DNA from: Dysidea avara
Taxonomy: Eukaryota > Porifera > Demospongiae > Dictyoceratida > Dysideidae
Reading direction: 5' to 3'
DNA: 64,000 nucleotides
Assembly: GCF_963678975.1 (NCBI RefSeq)
Contig: NC_089273.1
Coordinates: 5,278,488-5,342,487, forward strand
The notes under the pieces are model-generated. The model was given only the letters and a program-made list of their open reading frames with translations. It made no database searches and had not been told where the DNA came from. Every line of letters begins with the position of its first letter. Within the stretch, counting starts at the first letter, position 1. Shown in pieces: positions 10,711-22,945 of this stretch. A program made the translations under genes and the position numbers.

Positions 10711-11848
10711 TATACAACCAAGTACTAAGAATAATACGAAATGCGGTAAAATTACGTCATTAATAATGAATGAATAAATAATAAATAATGTTTGAGAAAA
10801 CTATGATGCCTAGAGACATGAACTAAGCGGGGATAGATTCGCCTGTGAATGAAGGCACAACCGTATAATAAGTAGGCCTGTTCATGTTGATGACTTTACC
10901 GTACATGTAATTCTATATAACGCCCGGCACCACGCCCTTGTTAATTACAGATTGCTCGAACAAGAAGATTAGTAAACGTCTGCGGAGAGGCCAGGCGCCA
11001 CTTTACTGGTAAGCAACAACATTACAAGTATGTTTAAATATTTGTAACTGTGTATTTTGTGTGTAGGATATGCGCTCCAAGCGTCATGCAGTGAATGACC
11101 AGTTGGGATACCAGCTGATGTGCTCATAAACAACCAGCTGGAACAGCAAGGTAATGAGTAATATAATACTTGTACCGGTAGTTGTATTATAGGTCTACAT
11201 CTTCATCCTTCGTCTGGCTTGCTAGCGGCTGGAATTATTTTCATTATCCGGCACCTTCATCTGGCTTGCTGGCGGCTGGAATTATTTTCCACTCGGCTTA
11301 ACTACTAGTCTACTGTGAGTCTGTAATAGCTAACCAAGAAGCTGATGCAGTGCTGCATATACAACAATGTGTAACTATCTCCTGTATGTTGTGCATAGCT
11401 GTATGCATAATATTATAGACTGTGATCACTGTGCCAATGCCACACCGCTGATATAGAGGTACATCACCAGTGGCCTTTAGTTACAACAGAGTCTGTTGTG
11501 CCATATTGGCTTGATTGGGATCAATTGCTAATTGTGCCTTCACCATATCCCTTATTCTGCATAGCCTTACTTCACTGCTGAGTCATCTTCAGAGACACGT
11601 CACATCTACAATATATAGTTACTTTCAATGTAGCTAACTTAACTTGGTTTTTTGTGTAGGTTGTGTTTTAGTATTGTGGTTTTCTGATGCCAGTTAAACT
11701 CCCTTGCCTGTGTATGTATGCATATGTATCATTTCCACAAGTACACGCACACTGCTCTGAGTGTTTCCTATGGCACTGTTTATACTTGCCCAATGGGTAG
11801 GTTGCAACGTTGGTGTATGTACTTGGTTCTATGTGACGCGGTCCTAGT
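10711..11848. mobile_element. Unknown element, tandem copy 2
   Basis: Second head-to-tail copy. The left end is nearly identical to 9800-9900; the right end (gtacttggttctatgtgacg) is the reverse complement of the left-end accaagtac plus a shared tail tgacgcggtcctag. Similar short CCAGCTG-rich segments followed by possible splice donors occur mid-copy in both (about 10190-10242 and 11070-11150), so a spliced non-coding transcript is conceivable but unproven. Confidence 0.6.
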
Positions 11849-11979
11849 GATAATGCTAATAATAATAATAAATAATAATAATAAATTCTGACTTCTATAT
11901 TATCATTCTCCAAGGAACAGATGAACCATGGCTGCATATGCTGTATTATCACATTGGAGCATCCAAATCTTTCCTACAG

Positions 11980-12189
11980 AGCATCATTATTAGTAACAGA
12001 GCAAATTGTGCAGTGCCTAGTCAAAACACTATTGACCTTGGTAATGGTGGTGGATGGTGGTTCAATAGCTGTTCTCTAATATATCCCAATGGAGTGTATC
12101 AACATGTACGCTCTATATGGTTTAACAATGTGTGGTATCGCCTGTCATCCATAGAATTGAAAATCAAGCCAAAAGTTTGTAGCAGCTAA
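11980..12189 (+). CDS. Terminal exon of a fibrinogen-related domain
   Basis: Encodes the last 69 residues of a fibrinogen C-terminal (FReD) domain, ending in TAG/TAA-type stop at 12187. A clear acceptor (tttcctacag) ends at 11979. Diagnostic strings are NRANCAV, GNGGGWWFNSCSL and SIELKIKPKVC; these line up with NNCAV, NGGGWWYNQCSA and FIEIKIRPKDC of the intact protein at 35969-36760. The calcium-binding DxDND segment that should precede NNCA is replaced by SIIISNR, so calcium binding is probably lost, or this exon is a remnant. The upstream four-fifths of the domain is not visible between 7750 and 11980. It could be the last exon of the Ig/TIL gene, which would give an Ig plus fibrinogen protein, but the incoming phase 0 does not directly fit the phase-1 Ig exons. 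Confidence 0.6.
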   Translation, partial: SIIISNRANCAVPSQNTIDLGNGGGWWFNSCSLIYPNGVYQHVRSIWFNNVWYRLSSIELKIKPKVCSS

Positions 12190-15100
12190 CTTTCAGCATC
12201 ATCTAATTCATTTTGAGATAACTGTGTAGCTTTAGTTTGTAAAAATGTTATGTATGCATTACTGTACCTTATGTTGAAAAGAACTTTAATTTATTATAAA
12301 TTTATTGTAATCATACACAGCACTGTGCCACTAGTTTAGTTCCAGAACTTGCAAATCTTCCCAATGAATCTAGACTACAGCAGCTTGGCTTATTATTTTT
12401 TGTTATAATTTATTAAGGCTTTACAGCACAAGTGGTGAAGGTCTATAGGACACGTGGTCCTACAGCCTGTTTAAAGTTACATTCCCTGTATGGTAGAAGA
12501 AAGAGAGAAGAGTTAATTGCCACATGCAAATTATTGAATACTAGTACTGTGAGTGATGTTCTTCCTAAACAAAGACATGCTGACCTGATCGGACACAACT
12601 TAAACAGTTTAAATCCTTCTCAAATTTACAAATAAGACAGACGTATTTTTTTTAACCATATGATTAACCCGTGGAAAAACCTCCCAAATTACGTAGTGAC
12701 AGACAACTGTCTTAATGATTCTAAGAATATATAGACTTGATAATTATTGGACTATAACGGGATATGGACAAACTCAAGGTCTTGAGCCTATAATTGTATT
12801 AATAATGCACTTTCAAATGCAACATACAGGTAGTAGGGATAAAACAAGTTAAAAATGGGTAGTGAATACTGCGGCAAATGTAGTGAATTTTACTGGACAT
12901 TTTAGTGACCGTCAAAGAATTTCCAGCTGTACCACACACAGTATTCACTACTTATATTTTACTGTGTACAGTGGTCAAATTTTGATTCTTCTAAAATAGA
13001 AAATATTATTGATGAAGAATAGCACTGACCACAGAATGTAACACTGCAGCTCTGTTAATGTTATAGATGCTTATTTTTCACTAGAATTAGTTATTGCAAA
13101 AGGGTTTATTTCTAACCACTGTAACAGTACTACTACATATTCAACTAACAAAAGTTATTATCAGAATAATTATAGCTTTTCAAGAAGAACTGATGTCACA
13201 TGATTCACGATACATTAAACGTAATAAATTTTATTTTAGTCTGGCCCGTGTGCTTTTTCATTTTCAGCAAACACAATTTACACATGCACTAGCACAATAA
13301 TTCCTTTGTTTCACATAGCTCAGAAGAGTTATAATGGTGAATGTTCTACTGTTGACTATTAGAGTATCTCCATTTTTAGCAGCATTTTAGTGCTTTTACC
13401 TCTGAAATATAATTATTATAAATAGAAAAGATTAACTTTTCCCTTCTTGCATTTCCACCTTTTCATTGCCCGTGTGTGCTTAAGATACAATTGCACTTGT
13501 AGTGTAGCTTCCACTAGCTGTCTAGCTAGCACAAGTAAAACTTTGCATGGGGGTGCTTCATTATCCCATGCACCTCCCCCTCCCCCCTTCCTAAATCTTC
13601 CCTTGGATTTTTGTTGACATGGTCACTATCAGTTTATGTAAAGGATGAGCCAACAAACGTTATAATGATTGTACTGTAAGTTGGGTTGGGTCTTGGCTCA
13701 ATGTGTACCATTAATCACCAAGTCCACACATATAATTTTGTCATACCAATTTGCAAATTGTTTCAAGTGAAGTGATGATGATATTGTTACCTTTTACCAC
13801 AATGTAAGCAAATGCATGTAACTTTTGAGCTACTGAAACATAATAAATGTTACCCAGTCTGATAAAAATCAGTCTTATACAGTGGCCCGTTAAATATTGA
13901 CCATAATTTCAAAGTTTAAAACTGAATAAATATTTCTTTGGACATGATAACTATTTACATTTTCACCACTTAAATGTGTATATAGAAATTGATGGAGATG
14001 TTCCTGAAATTGACAGAATTGTTATAGATTACACAGAATTGGAGATACATAATATTAAGCAAACACATGATTTTGTCAGACTCAGTCACAAATGTGTTCA
14101 AGCTCGGTATGAATAAGCCAGCAAATAAATGGTACATAATTATAGGTTTTGAAATTTTCAATGGTAACAAACAAACGACTTTCCTATAGCATACATTATT
14201 TCACCTATCATACAATGGTGCATGGTATGCAGCAAACACAAAGTTATAATACATAAATGTTGCTATATTATGTCAAGTTAGTGCCAAAGTACAATCAATA
14301 CAATGTACTGTTGTCATCAATGAAGTCACTGTTGATAATAGAAGTCAACCAAATGACTAACTCCATAGTTTCAATGAATCAGTGACTGTGGCTTGCATAT
14401 CAGCACTAGAAAAGATAGCAGTGATTAAAATAGCTGTTACATACATGGATATATGGACAGACAGATACTTAATTAACGTATTACACACCTTGTATACTGT
14501 GACATTAGCAAAGTCTAGCACAATATATAATAAATTATAATTAAGTAAGACTCTCTCTCCCATTTTAAAGCATTCTTGGCAAGAAACTGATCCCTTGATG
14601 ACCTATCAGCTTTTATAGCACTCTTATCAGACACACCAGGGACATAGCTATAACTGAAGCAACTGAGGCAGCTGCCTCTGTAAAAACTAAGTAACTGAGT
14701 TTAAATGAAAAATTAAAATGTAACAGAAGTCTACAAAACTACTGGATAGACAGATTGTTTTCAAGCATTGAGTAGTGATTGAGTTTGAATAGTTACCAGA
14801 TAGATATTTAGAACCAAGGTAATAATTAAAATGTCACAGTGTTCAACATAGTATCCTCTGTATCTTCATTACACACACACGCACACGCACACAAATGGCA
14901 GACTGTAAAAGGGTTCTTCATGCAACTGTTTTAACACGGAGTAGATTGTTTTCTGTGGGATGAGGCTTGTTCTTTCTTAAAGTATGAAGACATTTTATCT
15001 GGTGACGTGTGCTAGATGTATACCATGTAGGAGATTGTTTTCATTTTTGGCACAAATGTATGCATACCTTTAACAAAACTGTTCTTAATAATAGTAGAAT

Positions 15101-15505
15101 CAATATATCTGCCAAGTATTCACAAATACAGTAATCAGTGTGTGACACTAAGTTGATAAGGCAAGCTAGGGTACTATAGTTTGCTTCAGTTGTGAAGGAG
15201 AATAAACATGTTCTACAGGTAACAAAACTGTGAACGAAATTAATGACAAAATGGTCAGTATGTTGTAGGTTTGTAGTGTTGAGGGTAATTATGGATGATG
15301 TTTTCATTTTTGTGATTGTTAAACACATACGGTACCCAGAGTTATAGTGTTGTGCCATGTTTACTTCACTTCAAAGTGCAATGGACCAGAATCATTGGTG
15401 CAATGTATGATCTACAAAATTAGGATCTGATTGAAAGAAAATTGAATTAGCAATCCAGTCACAATGAGAAGTATAGTAAACTTCTGGTAGAACACTACAT
15501 AAACG
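12190..15505. other. Intergenic, sparse repeats
   Basis: Contains a retroposon copy at 12390-12485, a weak inverted pair (tagtgaatactgcggc near 12857 and cagtattcactactta near 12940) related to 22765-22945, and a gcagctgcctctgtaaaaa fragment near 14668 that matches the element start at 15506. An open frame at 12432-12635 has no recognised family. Otherwise nothing seen. Confidence 0.5.
12390..12485 (-). repeat. Retroposon 3' end copy
   Basis: Same conserved segment as 2250-2345 (ttacagcacaagtggtgaag, then tcctacagcctgtttaaag on the plus strand), with a degenerate AT-rich tail at 12390-12415. Confidence 0.6.
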
Positions 15506-15996
15506 GTGGCGTAGCTACCATTGAAGCAACCGAGGCAGCTGCCTCGGTAAAAAATCAGCAACTCAGGCTGAGCAGGCCTGAGTTTTTAGTGGCACCCTGA
15601 ATTTTCTACTCAAACGTTACTACTACTGTAACAGCATTCAATACTGTATCACACATAATAGAATCTATATGGATGTAGCAGCGTAGCAGGGCCGGAGCCC
15701 ACAATGGCAAGGTCCTGCAATGGCTGGACCACTTTTCAGCTACTTGAATTTGTATAAAAAAGATCGAGATACTCTAATAGAGCAGTCATCGTAATAATAT
15801 TATATTTAATATTCTAATAGAACATTAGTACAGATTATAGCCATGCATGTGCTGTTCTCATTACACTGCTTGGTCTAATCATGTTAAAATGTCTTTAATT
15901 ACTTTTCAAAAGCTCCAGTGAGTCAACTGCATGGCATTGCATTGAGCTACCGAATTGATCGTATCATGCATTAACAGTTACAATCAAAAAAATTAA

Positions 15997-16610
15997 TGTG
16001 ACCGGATTTGTGAAAAGGTACCTTTTCCACACATTTTACATATCAGCAAATAAAATGTTATAGCTGTTGACTTCCTATACTGATTAAGCTGCTCTTTGCA
16101 TCAAAATGTAGCCAGATACTGTAGCTACACTCATGGAAATTTCAGGGCCCATAGGCGGTGGAAAGGGGAGGGGGGGAGCTAGGGGGCTAAAGCCCCCCCT
16201 CAGAATGATACCACGCCGAAGTTATCCTTCTTGGTGGTTCTGAAAACCGCGATAAAGATCGAGGTACTCTAATAGAGCAGTCACTCTAATAAAGCAGTCA
16301 CAGTATTAGGGCAGTCTGTAGCGAGCTATGTAAGGATTTTTATGTAATTTATCAGCTGTGAATGCGTAGCTGGTGAGGTGGGCAGCTATTTTCAGCTGGT
16401 TGCGACCTTTTTTTTTTTATTTTTGGTCTCACCATACCAAACCAGAGACTAAGTCTGGGTCAGCCAAGCCCCCCTCATATCAGCTACTTCCTCCGCCCCT
16501 GTAATTCAGGCAATAATATGTTATGATTAAAAAGTTATGAAGTTGTAAAGTTCAAAAAATGGGTCAAACTTTGTGTGTGAAAAAGGTACCTTTTTGCAAA
16601 TCCAGTCACA
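15997..16610. mobile_element. TGTGACCGGAT-family MITE, interrupted
   Basis: Left end tgtgaccggatttgtgaaaa with ggtaccttttccacac; right end is its complement (tttttgcaaatccagtcaca). The ends match the elements at 44946 and 53749. Enlarged by the insertion at 16149-16503. Confidence 0.75.
16149..16503 (+). mobile_element. hAT MITE, CATAGGYGG family, copy 1
   Basis: Begins cataggcggtggaaagggga and ends tcctccgcccctg. The interior (atcacgccgaagttatcctt, gatcgaggtactctaataga, agctatgtaaggattttta, ggtctcacc) is homologous to 39644-40047 and, inverted, to 47640-47935. An imperfect aattcagg-like duplication flanks it. Confidence 0.7.
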
Positions 16611-16982
16611 AATAGCTTCCACATGCCATTTTAAAGCATATATTTTCAAAAAAGCTCTTGAGGGAGCATGCCCTCATACTCCCAACATGAAAGAGATAAT
16701 TTGAGTTAAATATGAGCCGATCAATAACATTATAGCGTGCATGACTATGACCTCTATTGCAGTCCATGGATGGCCTGATCACTCAAAATATCTCTGGGGT
16801 AATTAAGTCAGGTTTTTGTGTTGAGTTATAGTCTATATAATAATTGAAGCATGGTATACTGTAACCATTAACTATAAAGCTGGAGCATTCAGTACTTTTT
16901 AAACTTGAAAGTATTTGTGAATCAGTTGAGTCATAAGTATAAACTTTGCCTCGGTAAAATTTTTTCCTGGCTAAGCCACTGA

Positions 16983-17662
16983 TAAATGCTATTGTCGTGT
17001 TGTAAAAGAACTGAATAATCAAAGTAGCACATTGTAACTGGTGACAAATTCATCATTATCATTTCTGATGCAGGGATTTTGCTAATGTACTGAAACAGGC
17101 ATGGAATTAAGTATGTATAGTGTTCTTCACTCTCATTTATTGAGTAAAATACTGTACCACCGAAAATTTATTGGCTCTATAATGTCCAGCATAGTGCAAT
17201 TTTCTATTATAGTTCAAAAATGCACAGCACAATACTTACATGTAGCTCGATTTAATGAAAATGCAATGTGATTGATAAAATAAACTGTACCTCTAGCTGC
17301 ATGTATAGGTGCCCCATCACTAATTATCCAGGTGAAAATGACTGGTCCCTGTAGCACTGTAGTTCCTCCATCCAATCATATTAATTTTTGGGTGAATTAA
17401 AATTAATGTTATGTTATTCATTGCCATGGTAATTTCACTTTGAAAGTGTATTCAATGATTCCAAATGTTGAATAGGTAATCATATGTAACTGCCATAATA
17501 TTCTTTAATTGTAAATATACCTGGACCAGTTCCTTGACTATTATCATTTATATTTGTAAATTAGCTATTAATTTACTTCACTCAACTTTATACTTGCAAA
17601 CCATCCATGGGCTCCGTCTGCCTGGAAGTAACCTAATAGGTGACTTTTCTGTTGATCATTGA
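16983..17662. other. No recognised content
   Basis: AT-rich sequence between two elements; no exon, RNA gene or clear repeat seen. Confidence 0.4.
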
Positions 17663-18386
17663 CTATAGTGTAAAATAATTTTAAAATTAAACATAACATG
17701 GGAATAGAGATCACTGAAAAAAACAAAGAAACAGGTGTCAAACAAACTAGCATGTTGAACGCACAGAGATCTCTATTGGTACTCAATGGATATGGTAGAC
17801 TCCAATGAAAAAGCAGTAGTTTTCCATAAATCAGGAGCAGATAAGGCCACTCCAAATAAATTCTCTGTTTCCCGTCCACCGCCCACATCTAGTTGCTGTC
17901 AGCTCTAAATATTCCATTATTCCGCATTCTTCCATTATTTACCGGCTATTCTTGCATACTAAGAGGCTCGGTAAAAGCCATCTTGAAACAGTGTTAGCTC
18001 ACGTGTCAGCAGTGCTATCGAGTTGGCACAAACTTCACGTTTGTACTGTTTTTGCAACTTGAAAAGCTTAAACATGCTTTTACGCAGCTTTTTATGGTTG
18101 TTCCAGGCAAATAATGGCTTGAAAAGCTGCCAATCTTATAATGACATAATGGAAATGGACCGCCCGCCCGCATGCAAATATGCTTGAGTCCAGGGCGGGA
18201 AACAGAGAATTTATTTGGAGTGGCCTAAGTACTGAGAATGCTTCAAAAATGTATAATGTTTATTTGAGTCAAAATACAGTAGAAGTCTCTGTGTTTAACA
18301 TGCTGGTATGTTTGACCCTTGTTCCTTTACTTTTTTCAGTGATTTCTATTCCCATGTTATAACTTTTAAATTATTTTTACACTAGT
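17663..18386. mobile_element. Foldback element with about 230-bp arms
   Basis: The left arm starts ctatagtgtaaaataatttt and the right arm ends aaattatttttacactag; the arms are inverted copies, differing by scattered substitutions, as far in as the paired strings ccactccaaataaattctct and agagaatttatttggagtgg. Open frames on the two arms mirror each other and are not genes. The loop of about 280 bases is unique in the window. Confidence 0.8.
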
Positions 18387-18423
18387 TCGTTTACTTTTTA
18401 TCAATCCATTTATGGATAGATAA

Positions 18424-18700
18424 CATTTATTTATTTATTAAGGCTGCACAAGTGCTGAAAGTCTGTAGGACATCTGGCCCTACAGTGGTTAAAGCAGAAT
18501 ATTTTAATCAATTTAAGAACAACATTGTAAATTTGTACATATAATACTCAATTTGAGTTCTGTACTTAACACAATATAATAATAATACAGCCTGTTTAAA
18601 GTTGTTATATAAAGTATGTGTTTGAAAAGGTGGAGAAATGAGAAAAGATCCATGACTGGACCTGGGCAGCCTCAAACCTGATCAAATGCTTACAGGGGTC
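18424..18700 (-). repeat. Retroposon 3' end, interrupted copy
   Basis: (TTTA)n then aggctgcacaagtgctgaaa on the plus strand, later gtttgaaaaggtggagaaat and catgactggacctgggcagc. About 100 AT-rich bases (18486-18590) interrupt it between a split tacag..tacagcctg. Confidence 0.6.
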
Positions 18701-18810
18701 TGCCAGGTAGACAGAATGTTTTCTCTCTTGTCAATTTCATGTATATGTATCCATAGGAACTCTAGAGAGTGACTTGTTATCTCAAAGTGCCCCATGTGGA
18801 ACCAAATCGA

Positions 18811-18975
18811 CATTAGTTTACTTACTAAGGCTTTACAGCACAAGTGCTGAAGGACTGTAGTACACCTGGTCCTACAGGCTGTTTAAAGTTGTTACATAAT
18901 TAAAAAGTGTGTTTGAAAAGGTGGAGAAAGGAAAAAAATCCATGACTGAACTTGGGCAGCCTCAAGTCCCTCAAC
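18811..18975 (-). repeat. Retroposon 3' end, second copy
   Basis: Uninterrupted copy of the same family, close behind the previous one, with aaggctttacagcacaagtg through to gaacttgggcagcctcaag. It gives the best view of the family's 3' 160 bases. Confidence 0.65.
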
Positions 18976-21900
18976 GTGGTAATAGGGTGCTTGATATTAC
19001 ACTGTATAAACATGTATATCATGTCAGTAGCTGGTAAGTAGTCAACCATATTATTATCAGAGTTAGCAAGCACCAGTGTATTGTTTCATTACTATTGACT
19101 GTACTTGAGCCTCGACTTATCCAACAAGCTGTGGTCAGTGATAGCATGGCTTCTGGTTTATTAATATTCATGCATACTTGTGTAGCTATGTTATCACAAT
19201 AAGTTAAGTATGCAATGAAATTGGTATGAGCTTAATATTATTGTGATTAAATATAGGTAATGATATAGGGTTTCCAAACGAAATCAATGTGTTAACATGA
19301 GTAGATGGGATACTTCTTAAGACATATTAACATGTTGGTTACCCTTGCAGAAACTAAGTAAAAAAATTGCTGGAAATGTGAATCCTTTTGATTTCATATT
19401 TTCCAACTTCTTCCAAATTAACTATCTAAAGCTTCTTTTGTAGTTGGGGAGCTTCCTAAGGTGGCATTTATGTGTGCGTTCTACAGGCTGTATTAGGATT
19501 TTGGCAAAAAAAATATTGGCAATCTCTATGATGAAGTACTACCATAGTTCTTGATGAAGATTGATAGTTAACCTGTTTCTACAGGATAGCTCAAATGGTA
19601 TGAGAGCAACTGCACAAAGATGCTTGGGTGTTATACTGCCACAGAAAGGCATCTTTTCCAGAAGATGGCTTTCCACCCAAGCAATATTATCGTAACTTTT
19701 TCCTTGCATGTATTATTGCTATAAAAATGTATTTAATGTATGTAAAGTGAATAGTTTGCTTCGCAGTATTCTGGAGTGTTTAAAAACTGGATGTATATTG
19801 TCCATTGCAGTCATCCCAGTTTGTAGTAGTTGCTTCAAACTTTACTAGTAAGGGTAGTATAAAGAGGTACTGTTGACAAGGCAATACAACTTCCCAATGT
19901 CATGATGTGTGAATCTGAGAAGCCCACTTCCTTGACTGTATTGGCTGCTTGTGTCGATTCAGCAACTGTGAGTGTTAAAGTCATCAACTGAAACTGCGAA
20001 GATAATAATAACCTCTAGTTCTGAACAGTCTAGTAAAGCTACATGAATCAAACAAAGCACTTGATTAGCTAGATCTATTTGTCATATTCAAGTCTAACGT
20101 CATTGCCTTCACCAGCTCCAGGCAGATACTGTGTCCTGTTCTACCCAATAAAATATTCAGCCCTTTGAGTGTATTGGGAATTAACTCTAGTCAACTATAT
20201 ACCAACTCTGCAAGTGAGAGATGTACACTTAAATCTAAGCCTAGTGATGTGAAGTCACTCTACCCCAGAAATCCAAAGTTGGTTGTGTAATAAGCTGCCC
20301 ACAACAATCAGTTGTAGTATGATGTACCTCTTAGGCCAGCAAACTCTTTATTTGTGACATTATAGAAATGGCAATAAACTTGCGGATACTCCGAGATTTC
20401 ATTCTGTGTTGGCCTGGTAGCTATACAGTAGACTTGTTGCAGCCATAGTGTACGTGTTATCGAAGGCTTGTTTCAACCCTTTTTAGCATTCCTATAGGTA
20501 ATTTAAACTTTTATAGTTCAAAAGGAGTAATCCCTGTCTGCCAGTTATGTGACAAACAGTATTAAGGAGGTCTCAGAAGTAGGAAGGAAGACCAAGGTGG
20601 AATAGTACTGCTCGAGCTTCATTGCAATGTCCGACAAGAATAACAAAAGAGTTTGGAAAATGGGTCCCAATATTGCATAATTAATACCTATACACACTAA
20701 AATTCCCAGTACCTAATCAAAAGTTAATTTGTAGCTACATACACACATGCACATATTTTTATGTTGGGTAATGCATTAGGCTTGTCTATTCGGAATAATC
20801 AGCAGCTTATGAAATCTTGAGTCTGATAGCACTATCCCTTTAAATAAACTGTTTTAAGAGTACATGCCAGTCGGTATGAACTTTGGCAGTTTTGATAGCT
20901 ATCCACAAAGATTTGACATTAATTAGTTGATCTACAATGATGTCTGTCCTGAATAGTTTTTGGTAACTCCACCTTGGATTTCATGCTCATCTTTTTTCAC
21001 CTTGGCCTTTTGGTGGTCACACTTGTTTTTTATAGCTTGGCTGTTTTGGATTAGATGTCTTTTCCTGGACAGCTTTTGGTAATGATAACTACTAGGGTGT
21101 CAAAATGGACAACAAAGAACCACATACACTGTAGCAGGTACACTACTACTGCTTTTTGCCTTATCCAGCTGCAACAACATTGTGAACCAGGAACCAACTG
21201 AACATTGAGTAGTGCCAACATCATAATTTTTTCGAGGAGAAGATAATGATCACATACCTACTTTGCACATGTGTACAACCTAATCACAGCTGTTTTTTGT
21301 TTACTATGATTACCTCATCAGTTTCGTACATTAAAATTATACTAATGTAAACCTTAGTTAACAAATTGATTATCATTGCATTTTTCTTGTCCTTTATTCT
21401 CATGCCATAAATTGTTGTAATCATAATGGGATGTTCTTCAAGTTTTATACCATCTGCCTACCTGTTAATGTTATGATACATATGGAAATGATACCTTTGA
21501 TTGCTTTGTCAAACTTCAGTGTTACATGATTTGTGACAAAGCAATTTCAACATGTTGTGAAAGGTCATAAAGAACATTATTTATAGCTCTTTTTTATACT
21601 GCATGTCAATACCCTAGATTTTGTAGTTGATTACATCCATAGCTGTTACTTCTAGTCATGTTGTGAGTTATTAGTAAATAACTGGATGAAATATTGTCTA
21701 GTAAACACAGGTTCTAATGTCTTGAAACCCATTCTGCTGATTTAAGTTTGCAGACACACAAGACTTTTTGATTCAACTGCAAGTTAAATGTATGCATATA
21801 TAATCAAACTGTGACAAAGCATGACGGTAATACAAGTTTGTTACTGTGATGATACAGTGTGATGCTGTTTGGTAGCAAAAGTCATTTCTTTTTTGTCAGA

Positions 21901-22764
21901 GTACACACAACCACTTCTTGTCCTTGGGTCTACGAGATTTATAATGTCATCCATTGGATATTCTGGGGGTCTGGGTATTTGAATGAGTTTGATGGACCTT
22001 GTGGATATGGAAATGTCAGCTTCACTTCTTTAGTGTCACTGCAAACTTCAAGCACACAAGCTAACCACTGATTCTCTTCATGTCAACAAGCGACAAATCC
22101 AGCGATCGAATCTGGTGAAGCTTCATTCTTTGCTAGAGCAACTCTCCTTTTCCTGAAAACATCAAAATTAATTATGAGTAAACTTTTATTTCCACTCTGC
22201 TGGCTATCTGAGAAGGGCACAAGAGTGCAGTTTCTAGTACCATGGATTGTACGTGAGAGTTGAAAGCAATGTCCCTGTTGTCTTGAATAATCTTCATTGT
22301 TACAATGCCCAAAGTAAGCAGCAGGTATGTTACTATGAGCAACTGCCACAGTGTCATTGACTGGTCATTGTATTGCCTTTACAAGCTATAATAAGCTGGC
22401 TACATTTGAAAACTATACAACTAAATAAATTGTAGCACCAAGGTGGTCTTTCAATACAGGTGTTCACTAATACAGGTTGCACTGTACTTGGACATCTTCA
22501 TTGCATAAGACAAAGTTGGTACCGTCTTATCAGCAGTGGTTATTAGAGGTGTACACTCCCATATAGCAATAATAGACTACAAAATTCCACTACATACCAC
22601 AACATATTTAATTATATCTCTTGAACCCATTGTGGCCCCACCACAAAACTTTTACCAACAACAGACCATAACCTAATTATTATTTAAACAATTATAAGAA
22701 TTTGAAGCAGACCTTTTTGAAATATTAAGGATTAAAGTTTTGAACCTTAATTAAATTGATATTC
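18976..22764. other. Largely blank intergenic sequence
   Basis: No gene recognised. A half copy of the 45342-45666 foldback family lies near 20965-21065 (caccttggatttcatgctca, then agcttggctgttttggatta). A weak tRNA-like string (ggatagctcaaatggtatga) occurs at about 19584. A cagtgcaacctgtatt-type end, on the minus strand, lies near 22450-22490. Confidence 0.45.
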
Positions 22765-22945
22765 CACACTGTAAAAAATAGTAGTGAATTTCACTACTAA
22801 CTTCTGCACAATACCCACTATTTTTGTGTAGTGACCTTCACTACTCTTTTGTAGTGATCCTCACTACATAGCAGTGAACATCACTACACAAAAATAGTGA
22901 GTATTGTGGCAGACATTAGTAGTGATGTTTACTACAGTAGTGACC
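22765..22945. mobile_element. Small palindromic element, TAGTGA-rich
   Basis: The inner inverted pair tgcacaatacccactatttt (about 22806) and its complement aaaatagtgagtattgtggca (about 22890) are surrounded by repeated tagtgaa / tcacta strings. A related degraded copy is near 12855-12965. Non-coding. Confidence 0.55.

Larger units (their letters stand above)
15506..16982. mobile_element. Composite hAT-like element with nested insertions
   Basis: The left end gtggcgtagctaccattg and right end ttcctggctaagccactg are approximate inverted repeats of the cagtggcgtagcca type; gcctcggtaaaa occurs just inside both. Two further elements sit inside (15997-16610, itself carrying 16149-16503), so this is a three-level nest. 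Non-coding. The outer boundaries are moderately certain. Confidence 0.5.

Noticed and set aside
17568..18362. Two mirrored frames sharing FNMLVCLT and ISIPML
   Set aside because: They are the two arms of a foldback element translated in opposite directions.
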